DNA from: Exiguobacterium aurantiacum
Lineage (GTDB): Bacteria; Bacillota; Bacilli; Exiguobacteriales; Exiguobacteriaceae
Reading direction: 5' to 3'
Assembly: GCF_001766415.1 (NCBI RefSeq)
Contig: NZ_MKXO01000005.1
Span: 62,001-126,000, forward strand
Length of the DNA: 64,000 nucleotides
The notes below the pieces were generated by a model. It saw nothing but the letters and a program-made list of their open reading frames with translations, ran no database searches and was not told where the DNA came from. Both the position numbers and the translations under genes were made by a program. Shown in pieces: positions 24,612 to 32,319 of this stretch. The first letter of the stretch is position 1; each line of letters begins with the position of its first letter.

Positions 24612-25354
24612 GTATGAAGTGTCAATCGTTTCGTGATCGGTTGGATCGTGATGTTCATGTCGACCATCCGATTGTCGCGTTTTGGTTCATCCGTTCGCTC
24701 GACGCGCCACGCGAGGTCATGCAACTCGTTTAACGAAGTGGCGATGTCATAGAACGACAGGCTCGGATTGCCGTTCAATTGATATAGACCCGGACCGCGC
24801 TTCGTCAATATCTCGAACAATGCGTCAGCCGTGTCTTCTAAAAAGGAGCAGGATGGATACCAGTGTGCGCTCGCATTGATGACACCGTGCTGGTTCATTT
24901 CATTCGTAAAATAGTCCATCATATTATTCGAACCGGCAGCTTCGCCGATTTGCCAGCCGAGTCGGACGATTTGTGCACCAGGGTTGGTCCGGGCGATTGC
25001 TTCTTCGCAGGCGCGTTTGTAGGTGCCGTACTCGTCCGTTGCGTCAGGTGGTGTGTCCGGCGTGATTGGACCAGTCACATTGTCTGAGAATACCGAGACC
25101 GTGCTCGTAAACAAGAACGGGATGTTGTATTCTCCGCAAAGGCGGGCCAACGTTTCCGCCCATTCAACCGATCCCATACCGATATGAAGAAAATAATGAG
25201 GACGCACCGATTCGATAAATTCACGCATCGCCGCCTCGTCTGACGTCGAAACTTTTGACCTGTCCCAAGCGACAGGTTCGATCCCATGTCGTTGTATTGT
25301 TTTGGCGACGACCGGTGCGACTGTACCGTTCATGCCCGTTAAAATAGCTTTCAT
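24605..25354 (-). CDS. Extended SDR / RmlD-like NAD(P)-dependent oxidoreductase
   Basis: 249-residue Rossmann protein. The nucleotide loop is LTGMNGTVAP, the active site has YGTYK (YxxxK) with a Ser/Thr triplet at FTSTVSVFSD. The overall plan matches dTDP-4-dehydrorhamnose reductase-like proteins, but no sugar-nucleotide genes are nearby, so the substrate is unknown. The start is ATG at 25352-25354 behind AGGGAGGAA. Divergent from the acetyltransferase gene. Confidence 0.85.
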   Translation of the reverse strand: MKAILTGMNGTVAPVVAKTIQRHGIEPVAWDRSKVSTSDEAAMREFIESVRPHYFLHIGMGSVEWAETLARLCGEYNIPFLFTSTVSVFSDNVTGPITPDTPPDATDEYGTYKRACEEAIARTNPGAQIVRLGWQIGEAAGSNNMMDYFTNEMNQHGVINASAHWYPSCSFLEDTADALFEILTKRGPGLYQLNGNPSLSFYDIATSLNELHDLAWRVERTDEPKRDNRMVDMNITIQPITKRLTLHTK

Positions 25355-25452
25355 TACAAATTCCTCCCTTCTGTTTCTATCATCCCACACTTCTAGATGT
25401 GACAAACCACCAGTTTCTAGCTTTGTGCTAAACTGATTGATGGAGGAGATAA

Positions 25453-26010
25453 ATGATGAACATTCGACACGCACAGTCAAACGAAAGTGGAGCAATCGCA
25501 CCGCTCGTTTACTCAGCGATTCATGATATCGCCTATTCATTGACGGGGACGGCAGACCAAAAGCAAGTGCTTGAGCGCTTAGCGATGTGGATCGGTCGGC
25601 CGAACAACCGGTTAAGTTATGAAAACATTTGGGTGGCAGACATAGACGGCGTCATCGCAGGTATTATTATCGCCTACGAGGGCAAGCGCGCGATTGAGTT
25701 GGATGAGCCGATTAAGCAATGGCTCATCGAACATGGGCAGCCTGGACATCTTGACGTGGAGACGGAAGGAGACGTTTTGTATATCGATTCCGTGGCCGTC
25801 GACTCAGAATTTGGAGGACGCGGCATCGGTACGAAGTTGATCCAGCGAGTGGTCGAACATGCTCGCGAAACAAACATCCCGGCCGTCACACTCAACGTCG
25901 ACCAGGGCAATCCGGCAGCGGCTCGTCTGTACGAACGTCTTGGATTCCGCAAACATAAAGAGATTGAGATTTCAGGAGACCGTTTCGATTATATGATGCT
26001 CGACTTGTGA
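25453..26010 (+). CDS. GNAT-family N-acetyltransferase
   Basis: 185 residues with a standard GNAT core: VLYIDSVAVDSEFGGRGIGTKL holds the acetyl-CoA loop (GGRGIG), followed by NPAAARLYERLGF. Substrate unknown. Two ATGs in a row (25453 and 25456) follow GGAGGAG; the second has the better spacing, and the choice changes one residue. The protein carries an extra segment (EPIKQWLIEHGQPGHLDVE) between the usual beta strands. Confidence 0.85.
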   Translation: MMNIRHAQSNESGAIAPLVYSAIHDIAYSLTGTADQKQVLERLAMWIGRPNNRLSYENIWVADIDGVIAGIIIAYEGKRAIELDEPIKQWLIEHGQPGHLDVETEGDVLYIDSVAVDSEFGGRGIGTKLIQRVVEHARETNIPAVTLNVDQGNPAAARLYERLGFRKHKEIEISGDRFDYMMLDL

Positions 26011-26047
26011 AACATGGACCGAAGTCCGAGTCTCAGTCTCGAAACCG

Positions 26048-26076
26048 ATGCAAAACCCGAGCTTCTCGGATATACT
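26048..26076 (+). promoter_or_regulatory. Promoter of the DUF368 gene
   Basis: ATGCAA (26048-26053), 17 nt, TATACT (26071-26076). Confidence 0.55.
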
Positions 26077-26115
26077 AAGTGCTTGAAACGAATCAGATAT
26101 AAAAGGAGATCGATT

Positions 26116-26925
26116 ATGGAGTGGAAAAATATCCTGCGCGGTATCGCGATGGGGACGAGTGACTTGATTCCTGGCGTCAGCGGGGGGACAATCGCAGTCA
26201 TTTTAGGGATTTACGATCGATTGATCGAAGCGATCAGCGGTGTGTTCAGTCGGCAGTGGAAAAAGCATATTGGGTTTCTAATTCCGTTAGCAATCGGAAT
26301 GGGAACCGCGATTTTAGGACTGAGCCGTCTAATTGAATTTTTATTGTTAGAATACTATGCACCTACACAGTTCTTTTTCATCGGCTTGATTCTTGGGATT
26401 ATCCCACTGTTGATGTTTGAATTTAAATCGCGTGCGACGATGCGCCCCGTGCACATCGTGGCGATGGTGATCGGAGCGATTCTAGTAGCAAGTATGGCAA
26501 TCATCAAACCGGCCGACACAGCCATTATTACTGAACTGTCGACCGGCACGGCGCTGTTGTTGTTCTTCTCGGGTTGGCTCGGCAGTATGGCGATGTTGCT
26601 CCCGGGGATCAGCGGCTCGTTCGTCTTGCTCTTGATCGGCGTGTACCCGACGGTCATCAGCGCCTTGTCGAACTTGAACGTGCTCATTATCGGGATCGTC
26701 GGACTCGGTGTAGCCGTCGGATTCATCGTCAGCAGTAAAGTGATCCGTTATTTGCTCGGGAATTTCCCGGGCATGACGTTCTCGGTCATCTTAGGACTCG
26801 TCATCGGGTCCCTCGCCGTCGTCTTCCCGGGTCTTCCGGAGACGGCGACGATGTGGGTCTTGAGCGTTGTTTCGTTCGTTGCCGGTTTTTTGATCGTCCG
26901 ACTGCTCGGCCGATTTTCCGTATAA
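26116..26925 (+). CDS. popT: DUF368 polyprenyl-phosphate transporter (PopT type)
   Basis: 269-residue membrane protein of eight or so helices. It has the duplicated family motif: DLIPGVSGGTIAVILGIYDRLI in the first repeat and LLPGISGSFVLLLIGVYPTVI in the second, given the internal symmetry of the fold. DUF368 proteins were shown to recycle undecaprenyl phosphate across the membrane for cell-wall synthesis. The start is ATG at 26116 after AAAAGGAG. The upstream extension of the frame overlaps the promoter and is rejected. Monocistronic. Confidence 0.88.
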   Translation: MEWKNILRGIAMGTSDLIPGVSGGTIAVILGIYDRLIEAISGVFSRQWKKHIGFLIPLAIGMGTAILGLSRLIEFLLLEYYAPTQFFFIGLILGIIPLLMFEFKSRATMRPVHIVAMVIGAILVASMAIIKPADTAIITELSTGTALLLFFSGWLGSMAMLLPGISGSFVLLLIGVYPTVISALSNLNVLIIGIVGLGVAVGFIVSSKVIRYLLGNFPGMTFSVILGLVIGSLAVVFPGLPETATMWVLSVVSFVAGFLIVRLLGRFSV

Positions 26926-26965
26926 AAAATGCGATCCTGTCATTTGCTGACAGGATCGCATTTTT
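26925..26965. terminator. Bidirectional terminator
   Basis: An 18-bp perfect stem around a TTTGC loop (26943-26947), A-rich before and T-rich after. Confidence 0.85.
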
Positions 26966-27005
26966 GTTGGGTCGAGGTTATCAATTCGTGTTTTTCGACG
27001 CTTGT

Positions 27006-27560
27006 TCAATAAATGAACGGAATCAATCGTTTTCGTGATTTCGCCCAAGTTTGATAGGCGCTGCCGAAGTGTGACGTCAACATCTGTTCTTCGATATGGA
27101 TGCGCCAAAGCAAGGCGATCCCCATGGCGAACGTACCGACGAGCGCGACGCCCCAATGACTGAAATAGAGCGAAAATCCGAACGTGATAAATAATAGCCC
27201 GGTATAGAGCGGATGGCGCAAAAAGCGGTACGGTCCAGAGCTGACGATCTCATCAGCAGGACGGACGACGACGTGACGAGTGAATTGATGACGCAAATGC
27301 GCGATTCCCCAGTAACGAAGTGAAACACCGGCTATGTAACACCCGAGCCCGAGCCAACGGACTAGGAGCGGTTGGCGTGTTTCAGTGAAAATAGATAAAC
27401 CGATCGAGACGGCGAACACGGTGACCATAATGAGTGAGACGATGTAAAAGCTCATGTGCTCACTGTTGCCATCGGTCGGTTCATCACGATTACGGTATCG
27501 CCTCATCTCATACAGCCATGCGGTCGAGACGAGAATGAACAAACCATCGAGCCAATCCAT
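27006..27560 (-). CDS. Isoprenylcysteine carboxyl methyltransferase-like membrane protein
   Basis: 184-residue protein with four or five membrane helices. The C-terminal half has the ICMT/PEMT signature GPYRFLRHPLYTG and RIHIEEQMLTSHFG, which binds S-adenosylmethionine in the family. In bacteria the substrate is unknown. Start at ATG 27558-27560 after AAAGGGGGAAA. A longer in-frame opening upstream would overlap the terminator of the siderophore ATPase gene. Confidence 0.88.
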   Translation of the reverse strand: MDWLDGLFILVSTAWLYEMRRYRNRDEPTDGNSEHMSFYIVSLIMVTVFAVSIGLSIFTETRQPLLVRWLGLGCYIAGVSLRYWGIAHLRHQFTRHVVVRPADEIVSSGPYRFLRHPLYTGLLFITFGFSLYFSHWGVALVGTFAMGIALLWRIHIEEQMLTSHFGSAYQTWAKSRKRLIPFIY

Positions 27561-27613
27561 AGCGTTTCCCCCTTTCTTCAATATGTTCCACTCATTACCC
27601 GCCTCTTCCTGCT

Positions 27614-27640
27614 GAAAAACGCCTCGCAATGTGCGAGGCG
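27614..27640 (-). terminator. Terminator of the siderophore ATPase gene
   Basis: CGCCTCGCA (27620-27628) with TGCGAGGCG (27632-27640); Ts follow on the minus strand. Confidence 0.75.
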
Positions 27641-27659
27641 CTCCGTTCGCTTCATCATA

Positions 27660-28505
27660 CTAACGAGAACTAGCAACGAGATCAGCACTCGAAGGGTCGA
27701 GCGCTTCACGTTGAATCTCATCTTTTATAAGTTGGTAGGTGAGGCACATCGGTTTTTCGGTCCGTGGGTCTCGTCCGATGATGGCATCGATATGAAAGAC
27801 TTGTCTAAGGACGAGCGGACAAATGACTTCCTCGGCGGAGCCCGTCGCGAGCACTTCTCCGTCTTTCATGGCGACGATATGGTCGGCAAACCGGGCGGCC
27901 TGATTCAAGTCGTGGAGGACCATGACGATCGTCCGGCCCTGCTCGCGGTTCAACGTCTCGAGTAGTTCGAGCACTTCGAGCTGATGCGCGAGATCGAGAT
28001 ACGTCGTCGGCTCATCTAAAAATATCAAGTCCGTCTCTTGGGCCAGTGCCATCGCGATCCACACCCGTTGGCGTTGTCCGCCTGAAAGGGCGTCGACGCT
28101 TCGATCTTTGAACTCGAGCGTACCGGTCACGTCAAGCGCCCAATCAATCACTTCATGGTCATGTTTCGATAAACGACCAAACCCGGATTGATAAGGAAAG
28201 CGACCGTACGAGACGAGTTCTCCCACGGTCAAGCCGCCAGCGCCTTCAGGCGTTTGCGACAAAATCGCCATCTTTTGGGCGATTTCTTTCGTATTGCATT
28301 TGGCGATGTCCGCTCCGTCTAAATGGACCGAACCGTTAGACGGGGACAGAATCCGAGTCATGGCTTTCAAGAGTGTCGATTTCCCACAACCGTTCGGGCC
28401 GATGATGGTTGTGATTTGACGGTCCGGGATCGATAAACTCAATTGCTTCACAATTGTTTTGCCGCCGTAACCGACCTCGATGTCTGCCGTATGGATCCGT
28501 GACAT
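27660..28505 (-). CDS. Iron-siderophore ABC transporter ATP-binding protein
   Basis: 281-residue ATPase of the FecE/FhuC/YusV group. Walker A IIGPNGCGKST, Q-loop ILSQTPEG, signature LSGGQRQR, Walker B LIFLDEPTTYLD and H-loop MVLHDLNQ are all present. It energises import of ferric siderophores from the cytosolic side. The permease and binding-protein genes are not next to it, so it may serve several importers, as YusV does in B. subtilis. A near-perfect Fur box lies 32-46 bases upstream. Divergent from the reductase gene that shares the regulatory region. Confidence 0.92.
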   Translation of the reverse strand: MSRIHTADIEVGYGGKTIVKQLSLSIPDRQITTIIGPNGCGKSTLLKAMTRILSPSNGSVHLDGADIAKCNTKEIAQKMAILSQTPEGAGGLTVGELVSYGRFPYQSGFGRLSKHDHEVIDWALDVTGTLEFKDRSVDALSGGQRQRVWIAMALAQETDLIFLDEPTTYLDLAHQLEVLELLETLNREQGRTIVMVLHDLNQAARFADHIVAMKDGEVLATGSAEEVICPLVLRQVFHIDAIIGRDPRTEKPMCLTYQLIKDEIQREALDPSSADLVASSR

Positions 28506-28536
28506 GTGGATTCCCCTCTCCTCGTAACAGTAGTTT

Positions 28537-28551
28537 TGATAATGATTCTCA
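28537..28551. promoter_or_regulatory. Fur box of the siderophore ATPase gene
   Basis: TGATAATGATTCTCA differs from TGATAATnATTATCA at one position. Confidence 0.85.
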
Positions 28552-28648
28552 ATGTAACGTCAACTATAGCAGTCTGAATGAAAAGCTGTCAACGAATGTT
28601 TTGATATCAAAATAGATTGTCTGAACTAAAATTTCGATGTATATTAAA

Positions 28649-28663
28649 TGAGAATGATAATCA
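28649..28663. promoter_or_regulatory. Fur box of the reductase gene
   Basis: TGAGAATGATAATCA matches TGATAATnATTATCA at 12 of 14 specified positions; it lies just upstream of the reductase ribosome site. Confidence 0.75.
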
Positions 28664-28695
28664 GTGACGGTAAATGTTTAAGGAGGATGGAGCGG

Positions 28696-29745
28696 ATGAG
28701 CGAACAGGACGTGTACGACGTAACAATCATTGGTGGCGGTCCGGCGGGATTGTATGCCGCTTTTTATAGCGGGTTGCGCGGGATGAAGACGAAGTTGATC
28801 GAATTTCAACCGCATCTCGGTGGTAAGATCCATGTCTATCCGGAGAAGATGATATGGGACATCGGTGGCGTCACCCCGACGACGGGTGCCCGCCTCATCG
28901 AACAATTGATTGAGCAAGGTCTCACGTTCGATCCGACCGTCGTGCTCGGCGAGAAAGTAGAATCGATGGCGAAAGATCACACTGGTCATTTCGTGCTCGA
29001 TACGACAAACGGCCGGCACGTGTCAAAGACGGTCATCGTCGCGACGGGGAGCGGTATTTTACAACCTCAAAAAATTGAGATCAGCGGGGCGGAGCGGTTC
29101 GAAGTCTCGAACCTTCATTATACGGTTAAGTCGTTGATGCGTTTTAAAGGGAAGACGGTATTGATTTCCGGTGGCGGCAACAGCGCCATCGATTGGGCGA
29201 ACGAACTTGAGCCGATTGCGGAGCGCGTGATTTTGACGTATCGAAAAGAAGCGCTCAAAGGGCATGAATCGCAAGTCGACAAGCTCCTCTGTGGCCGAGT
29301 CGACTGCCGACTTCATACAACGATCGAGGACTTGATTTCCAATGATGGCACGACGATCCATGCCGTCAAGCTCATCGATTGCGGGACCGGGGCAAGTGAA
29401 TTGGTCGAGGTCGATGAAGTGGTCATCAACCACGGCTACGAACAGGACTCGGCTCTCCTCAACGACAGCGAATTAAAAGTCGAGATGGTGGATGGGTTCT
29501 ATGTGAACGGGAACGCGAGCAGCGAATCGTCAGTACCTGGACTTTATGCGGCGGGCGATATTTTGACGCATGAAGGCAAGGTGCATCTGATTGCGGGAGC
29601 GTTCCAAGATGCGGCTAACGCGGTCAACCGGGCCAAGACGTTCATCGATCCGGACGCGACGAAGTCGGCGATGGTGTCGTCGCACAACGAACGGTTGAAA
29701 GCGAAAAATCGTGATATTATCGAGCGGACAATAATGAAGCAGTGA
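28696..29745 (+). CDS. Ferredoxin/flavodoxin-NADP reductase, type 2 (YumC/YcgT-like)
   Basis: 349-residue thioredoxin-reductase-like flavoprotein without the redox CxxC. FAD is bound by IIGGGPAGLYAAFY, NADPH by LISGGGNSAIDWA, and the C-terminus has LYAAGDILTHEGKVHLIAGA. It passes electrons from NADPH to ferredoxin or flavodoxin; the YcgT-type members are iron-regulated and thought to help release iron from siderophores or feed IsdG-like enzymes. Two Fur boxes in the divergent gap support that. The start is ATG at 28696, 9 bases after AGGAGG. An in-frame ATG at 28687 overlaps the site. Confidence 0.9.
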   Translation: MSEQDVYDVTIIGGGPAGLYAAFYSGLRGMKTKLIEFQPHLGGKIHVYPEKMIWDIGGVTPTTGARLIEQLIEQGLTFDPTVVLGEKVESMAKDHTGHFVLDTTNGRHVSKTVIVATGSGILQPQKIEISGAERFEVSNLHYTVKSLMRFKGKTVLISGGGNSAIDWANELEPIAERVILTYRKEALKGHESQVDKLLCGRVDCRLHTTIEDLISNDGTTIHAVKLIDCGTGASELVEVDEVVINHGYEQDSALLNDSELKVEMVDGFYVNGNASSESSVPGLYAAGDILTHEGKVHLIAGAFQDAANAVNRAKTFIDPDATKSAMVSSHNERLKAKNRDIIERTIMKQ

Positions 29746-29767
29746 GGGATGTCCCTCACTGCTTCAT
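29734..29767. terminator. Perfect palindromic bidirectional terminator spanning two stop codons
   Basis: A 16-bp perfect stem around TG; both convergent genes read into it and both end in Met-Lys-Gln-stop because the repeat codes for the same residues on each strand. Confidence 0.7.
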
Positions 29768-30169
29768 TGCCGGATAATCACATAGTTCGACGATGACCCC
29801 GCCCGAGTGGCGTGGGTCCATATAGATGAGGCGTCGGCCTTTTGCCGTCGTTCGGAGCGTATCTTCTAAAAACGTGATGCCGTCGCGTTTCAAAGCGGCA
29901 ATCGATGCTTCTAAATCATCGACCCGATAGGCGATGTGGTGAACGCCTTTGCCGCGTGCTTTCATGAATCGGGCGATCGGGCTCGTCGAACTTGTCGGCA
30001 AGAGCAACTCGATCACGTCTTCACCGACGTGAATCACGGCGAGCTCGGTTTCGACACCGGCTGCCGTATTCGTATAACGGTCGACAAGTTTTCCTTGTAA
30101 CACGTTCGTGTAAAACGAGATCGCTTCGTCTAAGTCGCGAACAGCGATCCCGGTGTGGTCAATTTGCAT
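29756..30169 (-). CDS. VOC-family protein (methylmalonyl-CoA epimerase-like)
   Basis: 137-residue glyoxalase/VOC protein with two beta-alpha-beta-beta-beta modules. Metal ligands are His near the N-terminus (DHTGIAVRDLDEAI), Glu after the first module, His in GVHHIAYRV and Glu in GVIVELCDYP. It resembles methylmalonyl-CoA epimerase, but mutase genes are not in the window. Start at ATG 30167-30169 after AGGAGGGA; an in-frame longer opening is not supported. Confidence 0.85.
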   Translation of the reverse strand: MQIDHTGIAVRDLDEAISFYTNVLQGKLVDRYTNTAAGVETELAVIHVGEDVIELLLPTSSTSPIARFMKARGKGVHHIAYRVDDLEASIAALKRDGITFLEDTLRTTAKGRRLIYMDPRHSGGVIVELCDYPAMKQ

Positions 30170-30271
30170 ACTAATCCCTCCTCTTGCTCTAGTTTGCCGA
30201 AACTTGAACAAAATGTCACTTCACAACGTTTTAGCAAAATCCGATATAGTAGAAGAGGGAGGGACGGCGAC

Positions 30272-30643
30272 ATGAACGGAAAGATCACTCTTGGATTGAT
30301 CAGCGCGTTCGCGCTGGTATCATTTGTGTTTGGACTCTCACTTGCGACATTTGTCGATTATCAGATCAATGAGGAGCAAGTCGTTCTCGAACGACTGACG
30401 ACCCACAAAAAAATCGGCCCGGCAGAAATCCTTTCGACCGAAGTGGATTTTCATTTGAACGGTTCGAATTATGCGCTTCGCTTCACGGATGAACCTCACA
30501 TCACGTATTGGTTCAGTGTCGCGGACCGTGAAATTCAATTCGATCGGATTGAATCGTTGGACCGACGTGATATCGGGCTTCGAACCGTGCTGTTCGAAGA
30601 GATGCCACCCTTAGCAATCGAATCGGCAAACGCTGCTGAATGA
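30272..30643 (+). CDS. Hypothetical membrane-anchored protein
   Basis: 123 residues; I do not recognise a family. An N-terminal membrane helix or uncleaved signal (ITLGLISAFALVSFVFGLSL) is followed by an extracytoplasmic part with alternating beta strands (FHLNGSNYALRF, HITYWFSVADREIQF). Size and layout recall DUF3139-like small exported proteins. The start is ATG at 30272 after GGGAGGG. It stands alone, ending in a terminator shared with the next, convergent gene. Confidence 0.7.
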   Translation: MNGKITLGLISAFALVSFVFGLSLATFVDYQINEEQVVLERLTTHKKIGPAEILSTEVDFHLNGSNYALRFTDEPHITYWFSVADREIQFDRIESLDRRDIGLRTVLFEEMPPLAIESANAAE

Positions 30644-30645
30644 AG

Positions 30646-30705
30646 AAAAGACGCCAAACGAACGAATCCTTTCCGTGAAAAGGACGTGACGTTTAGCGTC
30701 TTTTT
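30646..30705. terminator. Terminator between two hypothetical genes
   Basis: AAAAGACGC (30646-30654) and GCGTCTTTT (30696-30704) form the base of a branched hairpin with inner CCTTTT/AAAAGG pairing; T-rich on both sides. Confidence 0.65.
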
Positions 30706-31587
30706 CTAATTGAGTGGAAACGATGGCGCGGAAGGCGCCACTTCTTTAATCATCGTGTAGGTTCCTGCTTGGGTTGGCGATCCGCCTTGTCGGATCAAAG
30801 CGTATCGTAGCTCTGGTTGGAGTGAAGTCAACGTGACCCGAATTTGTTCAAGCGACCTGAACCGGAAATAAAATTCTTGCTGAATAAAAGACACGGCCTC
30901 TTGAATCAATTCATCGCTACCTGACACGTGGAGTTCATATACGTCCAGTCGTCCAGATCCAATTCGAGATCGCATGATGCCGACGATTTTCCCTTTTAAT
31001 TTAAGGGAATGGAAGACTTCCTGACGACGTTCATGCTCGAGCAGTCGTGATGCAGTCAGCGGCAACACATCAGTCAGCATATGCGCATATTGATTTCGGT
31101 AGGCGAGCCAGCTAGAGTGTGTCGCAAAATAATCAACGTGAAGCGACCAGTTCTCGTATGTATATTTTTGGAAAAGGATGAGCGGCAATGTGTAAGTGAC
31201 AGTCTCGTGATATGGATCAAAACCGAGCACTTCAAACATTCGACGCTTATCTTGGTCGTGGTCTTGTTTGACGTGTAACAGCAACGTTGTGTCATGTATA
31301 CTGTTTCGACGTATCTCACGGATCAGTCGGTCGAGCAAACCTCGGAAGACATAGCGGTCCCGATAAGCCTCGTGCGTGAGCCGGATCATCTGATCCGTTG
31401 CATAATCGCTATAGTCGGAGGCGATTGCTGCGACGGGAACATCTCCTTGCCAGGCCGTATGGACATATTGGTGTGGTCGGATGGCGAGGATGTGAGGCGA
31501 CTCGCCCGGGTTGTACAATTGGTGAAGCAGTGAACGTTTTTTAGGTTGGATTTGGCGACACTCCGCGAATATAAGCGTCCGTTTCAT
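30706..31587 (-). CDS. Hypothetical protein, possible tandem GNAT-like fold
   Basis: 293 residues, soluble, not recognised. The N-terminal half has a segment (THEAYRDRYVFRGLLDRL, then TLLLHVKQDHD and MFEVLGFDPYHETVTY) with the pattern of an acetyltransferase core: a helix after an R-rich loop, a strand, then GF-D-Y near the end of the domain. The C-terminal half (LDVYELHVSGSDELIQEAVSFI) could be a second, degenerate copy. The start is ATG 31585-31587 after AGAAGGA. A perfect inverted repeat lies 71-87 bases upstream. Confidence 0.65.
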   Translation of the reverse strand: MKRTLIFAECRQIQPKKRSLLHQLYNPGESPHILAIRPHQYVHTAWQGDVPVAAIASDYSDYATDQMIRLTHEAYRDRYVFRGLLDRLIREIRRNSIHDTTLLLHVKQDHDQDKRRMFEVLGFDPYHETVTYTLPLILFQKYTYENWSLHVDYFATHSSWLAYRNQYAHMLTDVLPLTASRLLEHERRQEVFHSLKLKGKIVGIMRSRIGSGRLDVYELHVSGSDELIQEAVSFIQQEFYFRFRSLEQIRVTLTSLQPELRYALIRQGGSPTQAGTYTMIKEVAPSAPSFPLN

Positions 31588-31918
31588 GAGGAATCCTTCT
31601 TTCTTCTAAAATAATCACTACCCTTAAATTGTAAGGGCTACCAATTGAAAAATGTCGTGTTCATTTTATGAACATTCATCATGTTTGATTACTGTTTTGA
31701 CACGTGGAAAGTCAGATTTTTAAAGGGGAATGGTGAGGGAAATGGCTTTGGAATGAGCATTTTATCGAAGTGTGATCCGTGTCGGAACGAGGAAGTTTAG
31801 AGCAACGAAGGGGCTGTGAGATTTGTTAAACTTTTCCGGTGGGAAGAGGAGAAACGAATGGGTCGAAGAGAGAGAGACGTGCTATACTGTCAGTGAGAAA
31901 AAACGACAGGAGTATGAT
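31588..31918. other. Gap of about 330 bases without a clear gene
   Basis: No convincing frame or RNA. It holds the inverted repeat TGTTCAT-TTT-ATGAACA (31658-31674), a weaker one, ACCCTTA-AATTG-TAAGGG-type, near 31620, and TATACT (31883-31888), a possible -10 for the small gene at 31919. Confidence 0.5.
31658..31674. promoter_or_regulatory. Perfect inverted repeat, possible operator
   Basis: TGTTCAT-TTT-ATGAACA upstream of the hypothetical gene at 30706-31587; 7-bp arms are perfect. No known regulator assigned. Confidence 0.4.
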
Positions 31919-32140
31919 ATGCGATACGTAATAAGTTTATGGTTGGCGCTGCTATTGGTCGGTGTCCCGGCCACGGCTCTTGCCGAGACTGAACCGATTG
32001 TAGTCCATGACAATGTCATCGTTGAAGAACAGGTCGAGTTATACGAAGGCTTCCGGTCACCAAATGAGATGGTGTTTATTTTCGTTTTAATTGTTCTGTT
32101 GTCAGTGATCGGGTTGGGCATTATTAACGCGATTGAATAA
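31919..32140 (+). CDS. Small exported membrane protein, hypothetical
   Basis: 73 residues: an N-terminal signal peptide (ISLWLALLLVGVPATALAE, cleavage likely after ALA), about 25 acidic residues outside the membrane, then a C-terminal membrane helix (MVFIFVLIVLLSVIGLGII) with almost no tail. The start is ATG at 31919 after AGGAG. Its stop codon abuts a Rex-like box that precedes the candidate small RNA. No family recognised. Confidence 0.7.
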   Translation: MRYVISLWLALLLVGVPATALAETEPIVVHDNVIVEEQVELYEGFRSPNEMVFIFVLIVLLSVIGLGIINAIE

Positions 32141-32157
32141 CGTGAAAACGTTCACAA
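32140..32157. promoter_or_regulatory. Rex-like operator upstream of the small RNA
   Basis: (AC)GTGAA-AACG-TTCACAA matches the Rex consensus TTGTGAA-N4-TTCACAA at 12 of 14 positions. Its centre is about 62 bases before the predicted RNA start. Confidence 0.6.
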
Positions 32158-32197
32158 AACTGCAATAACTATCCCGGAAGCGGTTTCAAATATCTTT

Positions 32198-32203
32198 TAT
32201 ACT
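32198..32203 (+). promoter_or_regulatory. -10 element of the candidate small RNA
   Basis: TATACT at 32198-32203; no TTGACA-like -35 at the right distance, which suggests an activator or another sigma factor. Confidence 0.45.
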
Positions 32204-32209
32204 AGGTAT

Positions 32210-32319
32210 GTAGGAAGGAAGTTCTGCACCAACTTCCACTCCTCTTTTCAGATGAACACCCCTCGTTCATATCATGTTTTGGAGTCAACCGACGCCGTCG
32301 GTTGACTCCCTTTTTTTTT
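32210..32319 (+). ncRNA. Candidate RoxS/RsaE-like trans-acting small RNA
   Basis: A 110-base gene-free stretch between a -10 (32198-32203) and a strong terminator. Predicted structure: stem-loop 1 GGAAGTT (32217-32223) with AACTTCC (32231-32237); a single-stranded CU-rich linker ACTCCTCTTTTC (32238-32249); stem-loop 2 ATGAAC (32252-32257) with GTTCAT (32265-32270), exposing ACCCCTC (32258-32264); then the terminator hairpin. RoxS/RsaE RNAs of Bacillus and Staphylococcus have the same plan, about the same length, C-rich loops that bind Shine-Dalgarno sequences, and Rex control. Both C-rich motifs here are complementary to Shine-Dalgarno cores. It could instead be the 3' end of the upstream transcript; homology is by architecture, not alignment. 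Confidence 0.65.
32281..32319 (+). terminator. Terminator of the candidate small RNA
   Basis: GGAGTCAACCGAC (32281-32293) with GTCGGTTGACTCC (32297-32309), 13-bp perfect stem, then a nine-T run; also serves the convergent gene. Confidence 0.9.
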
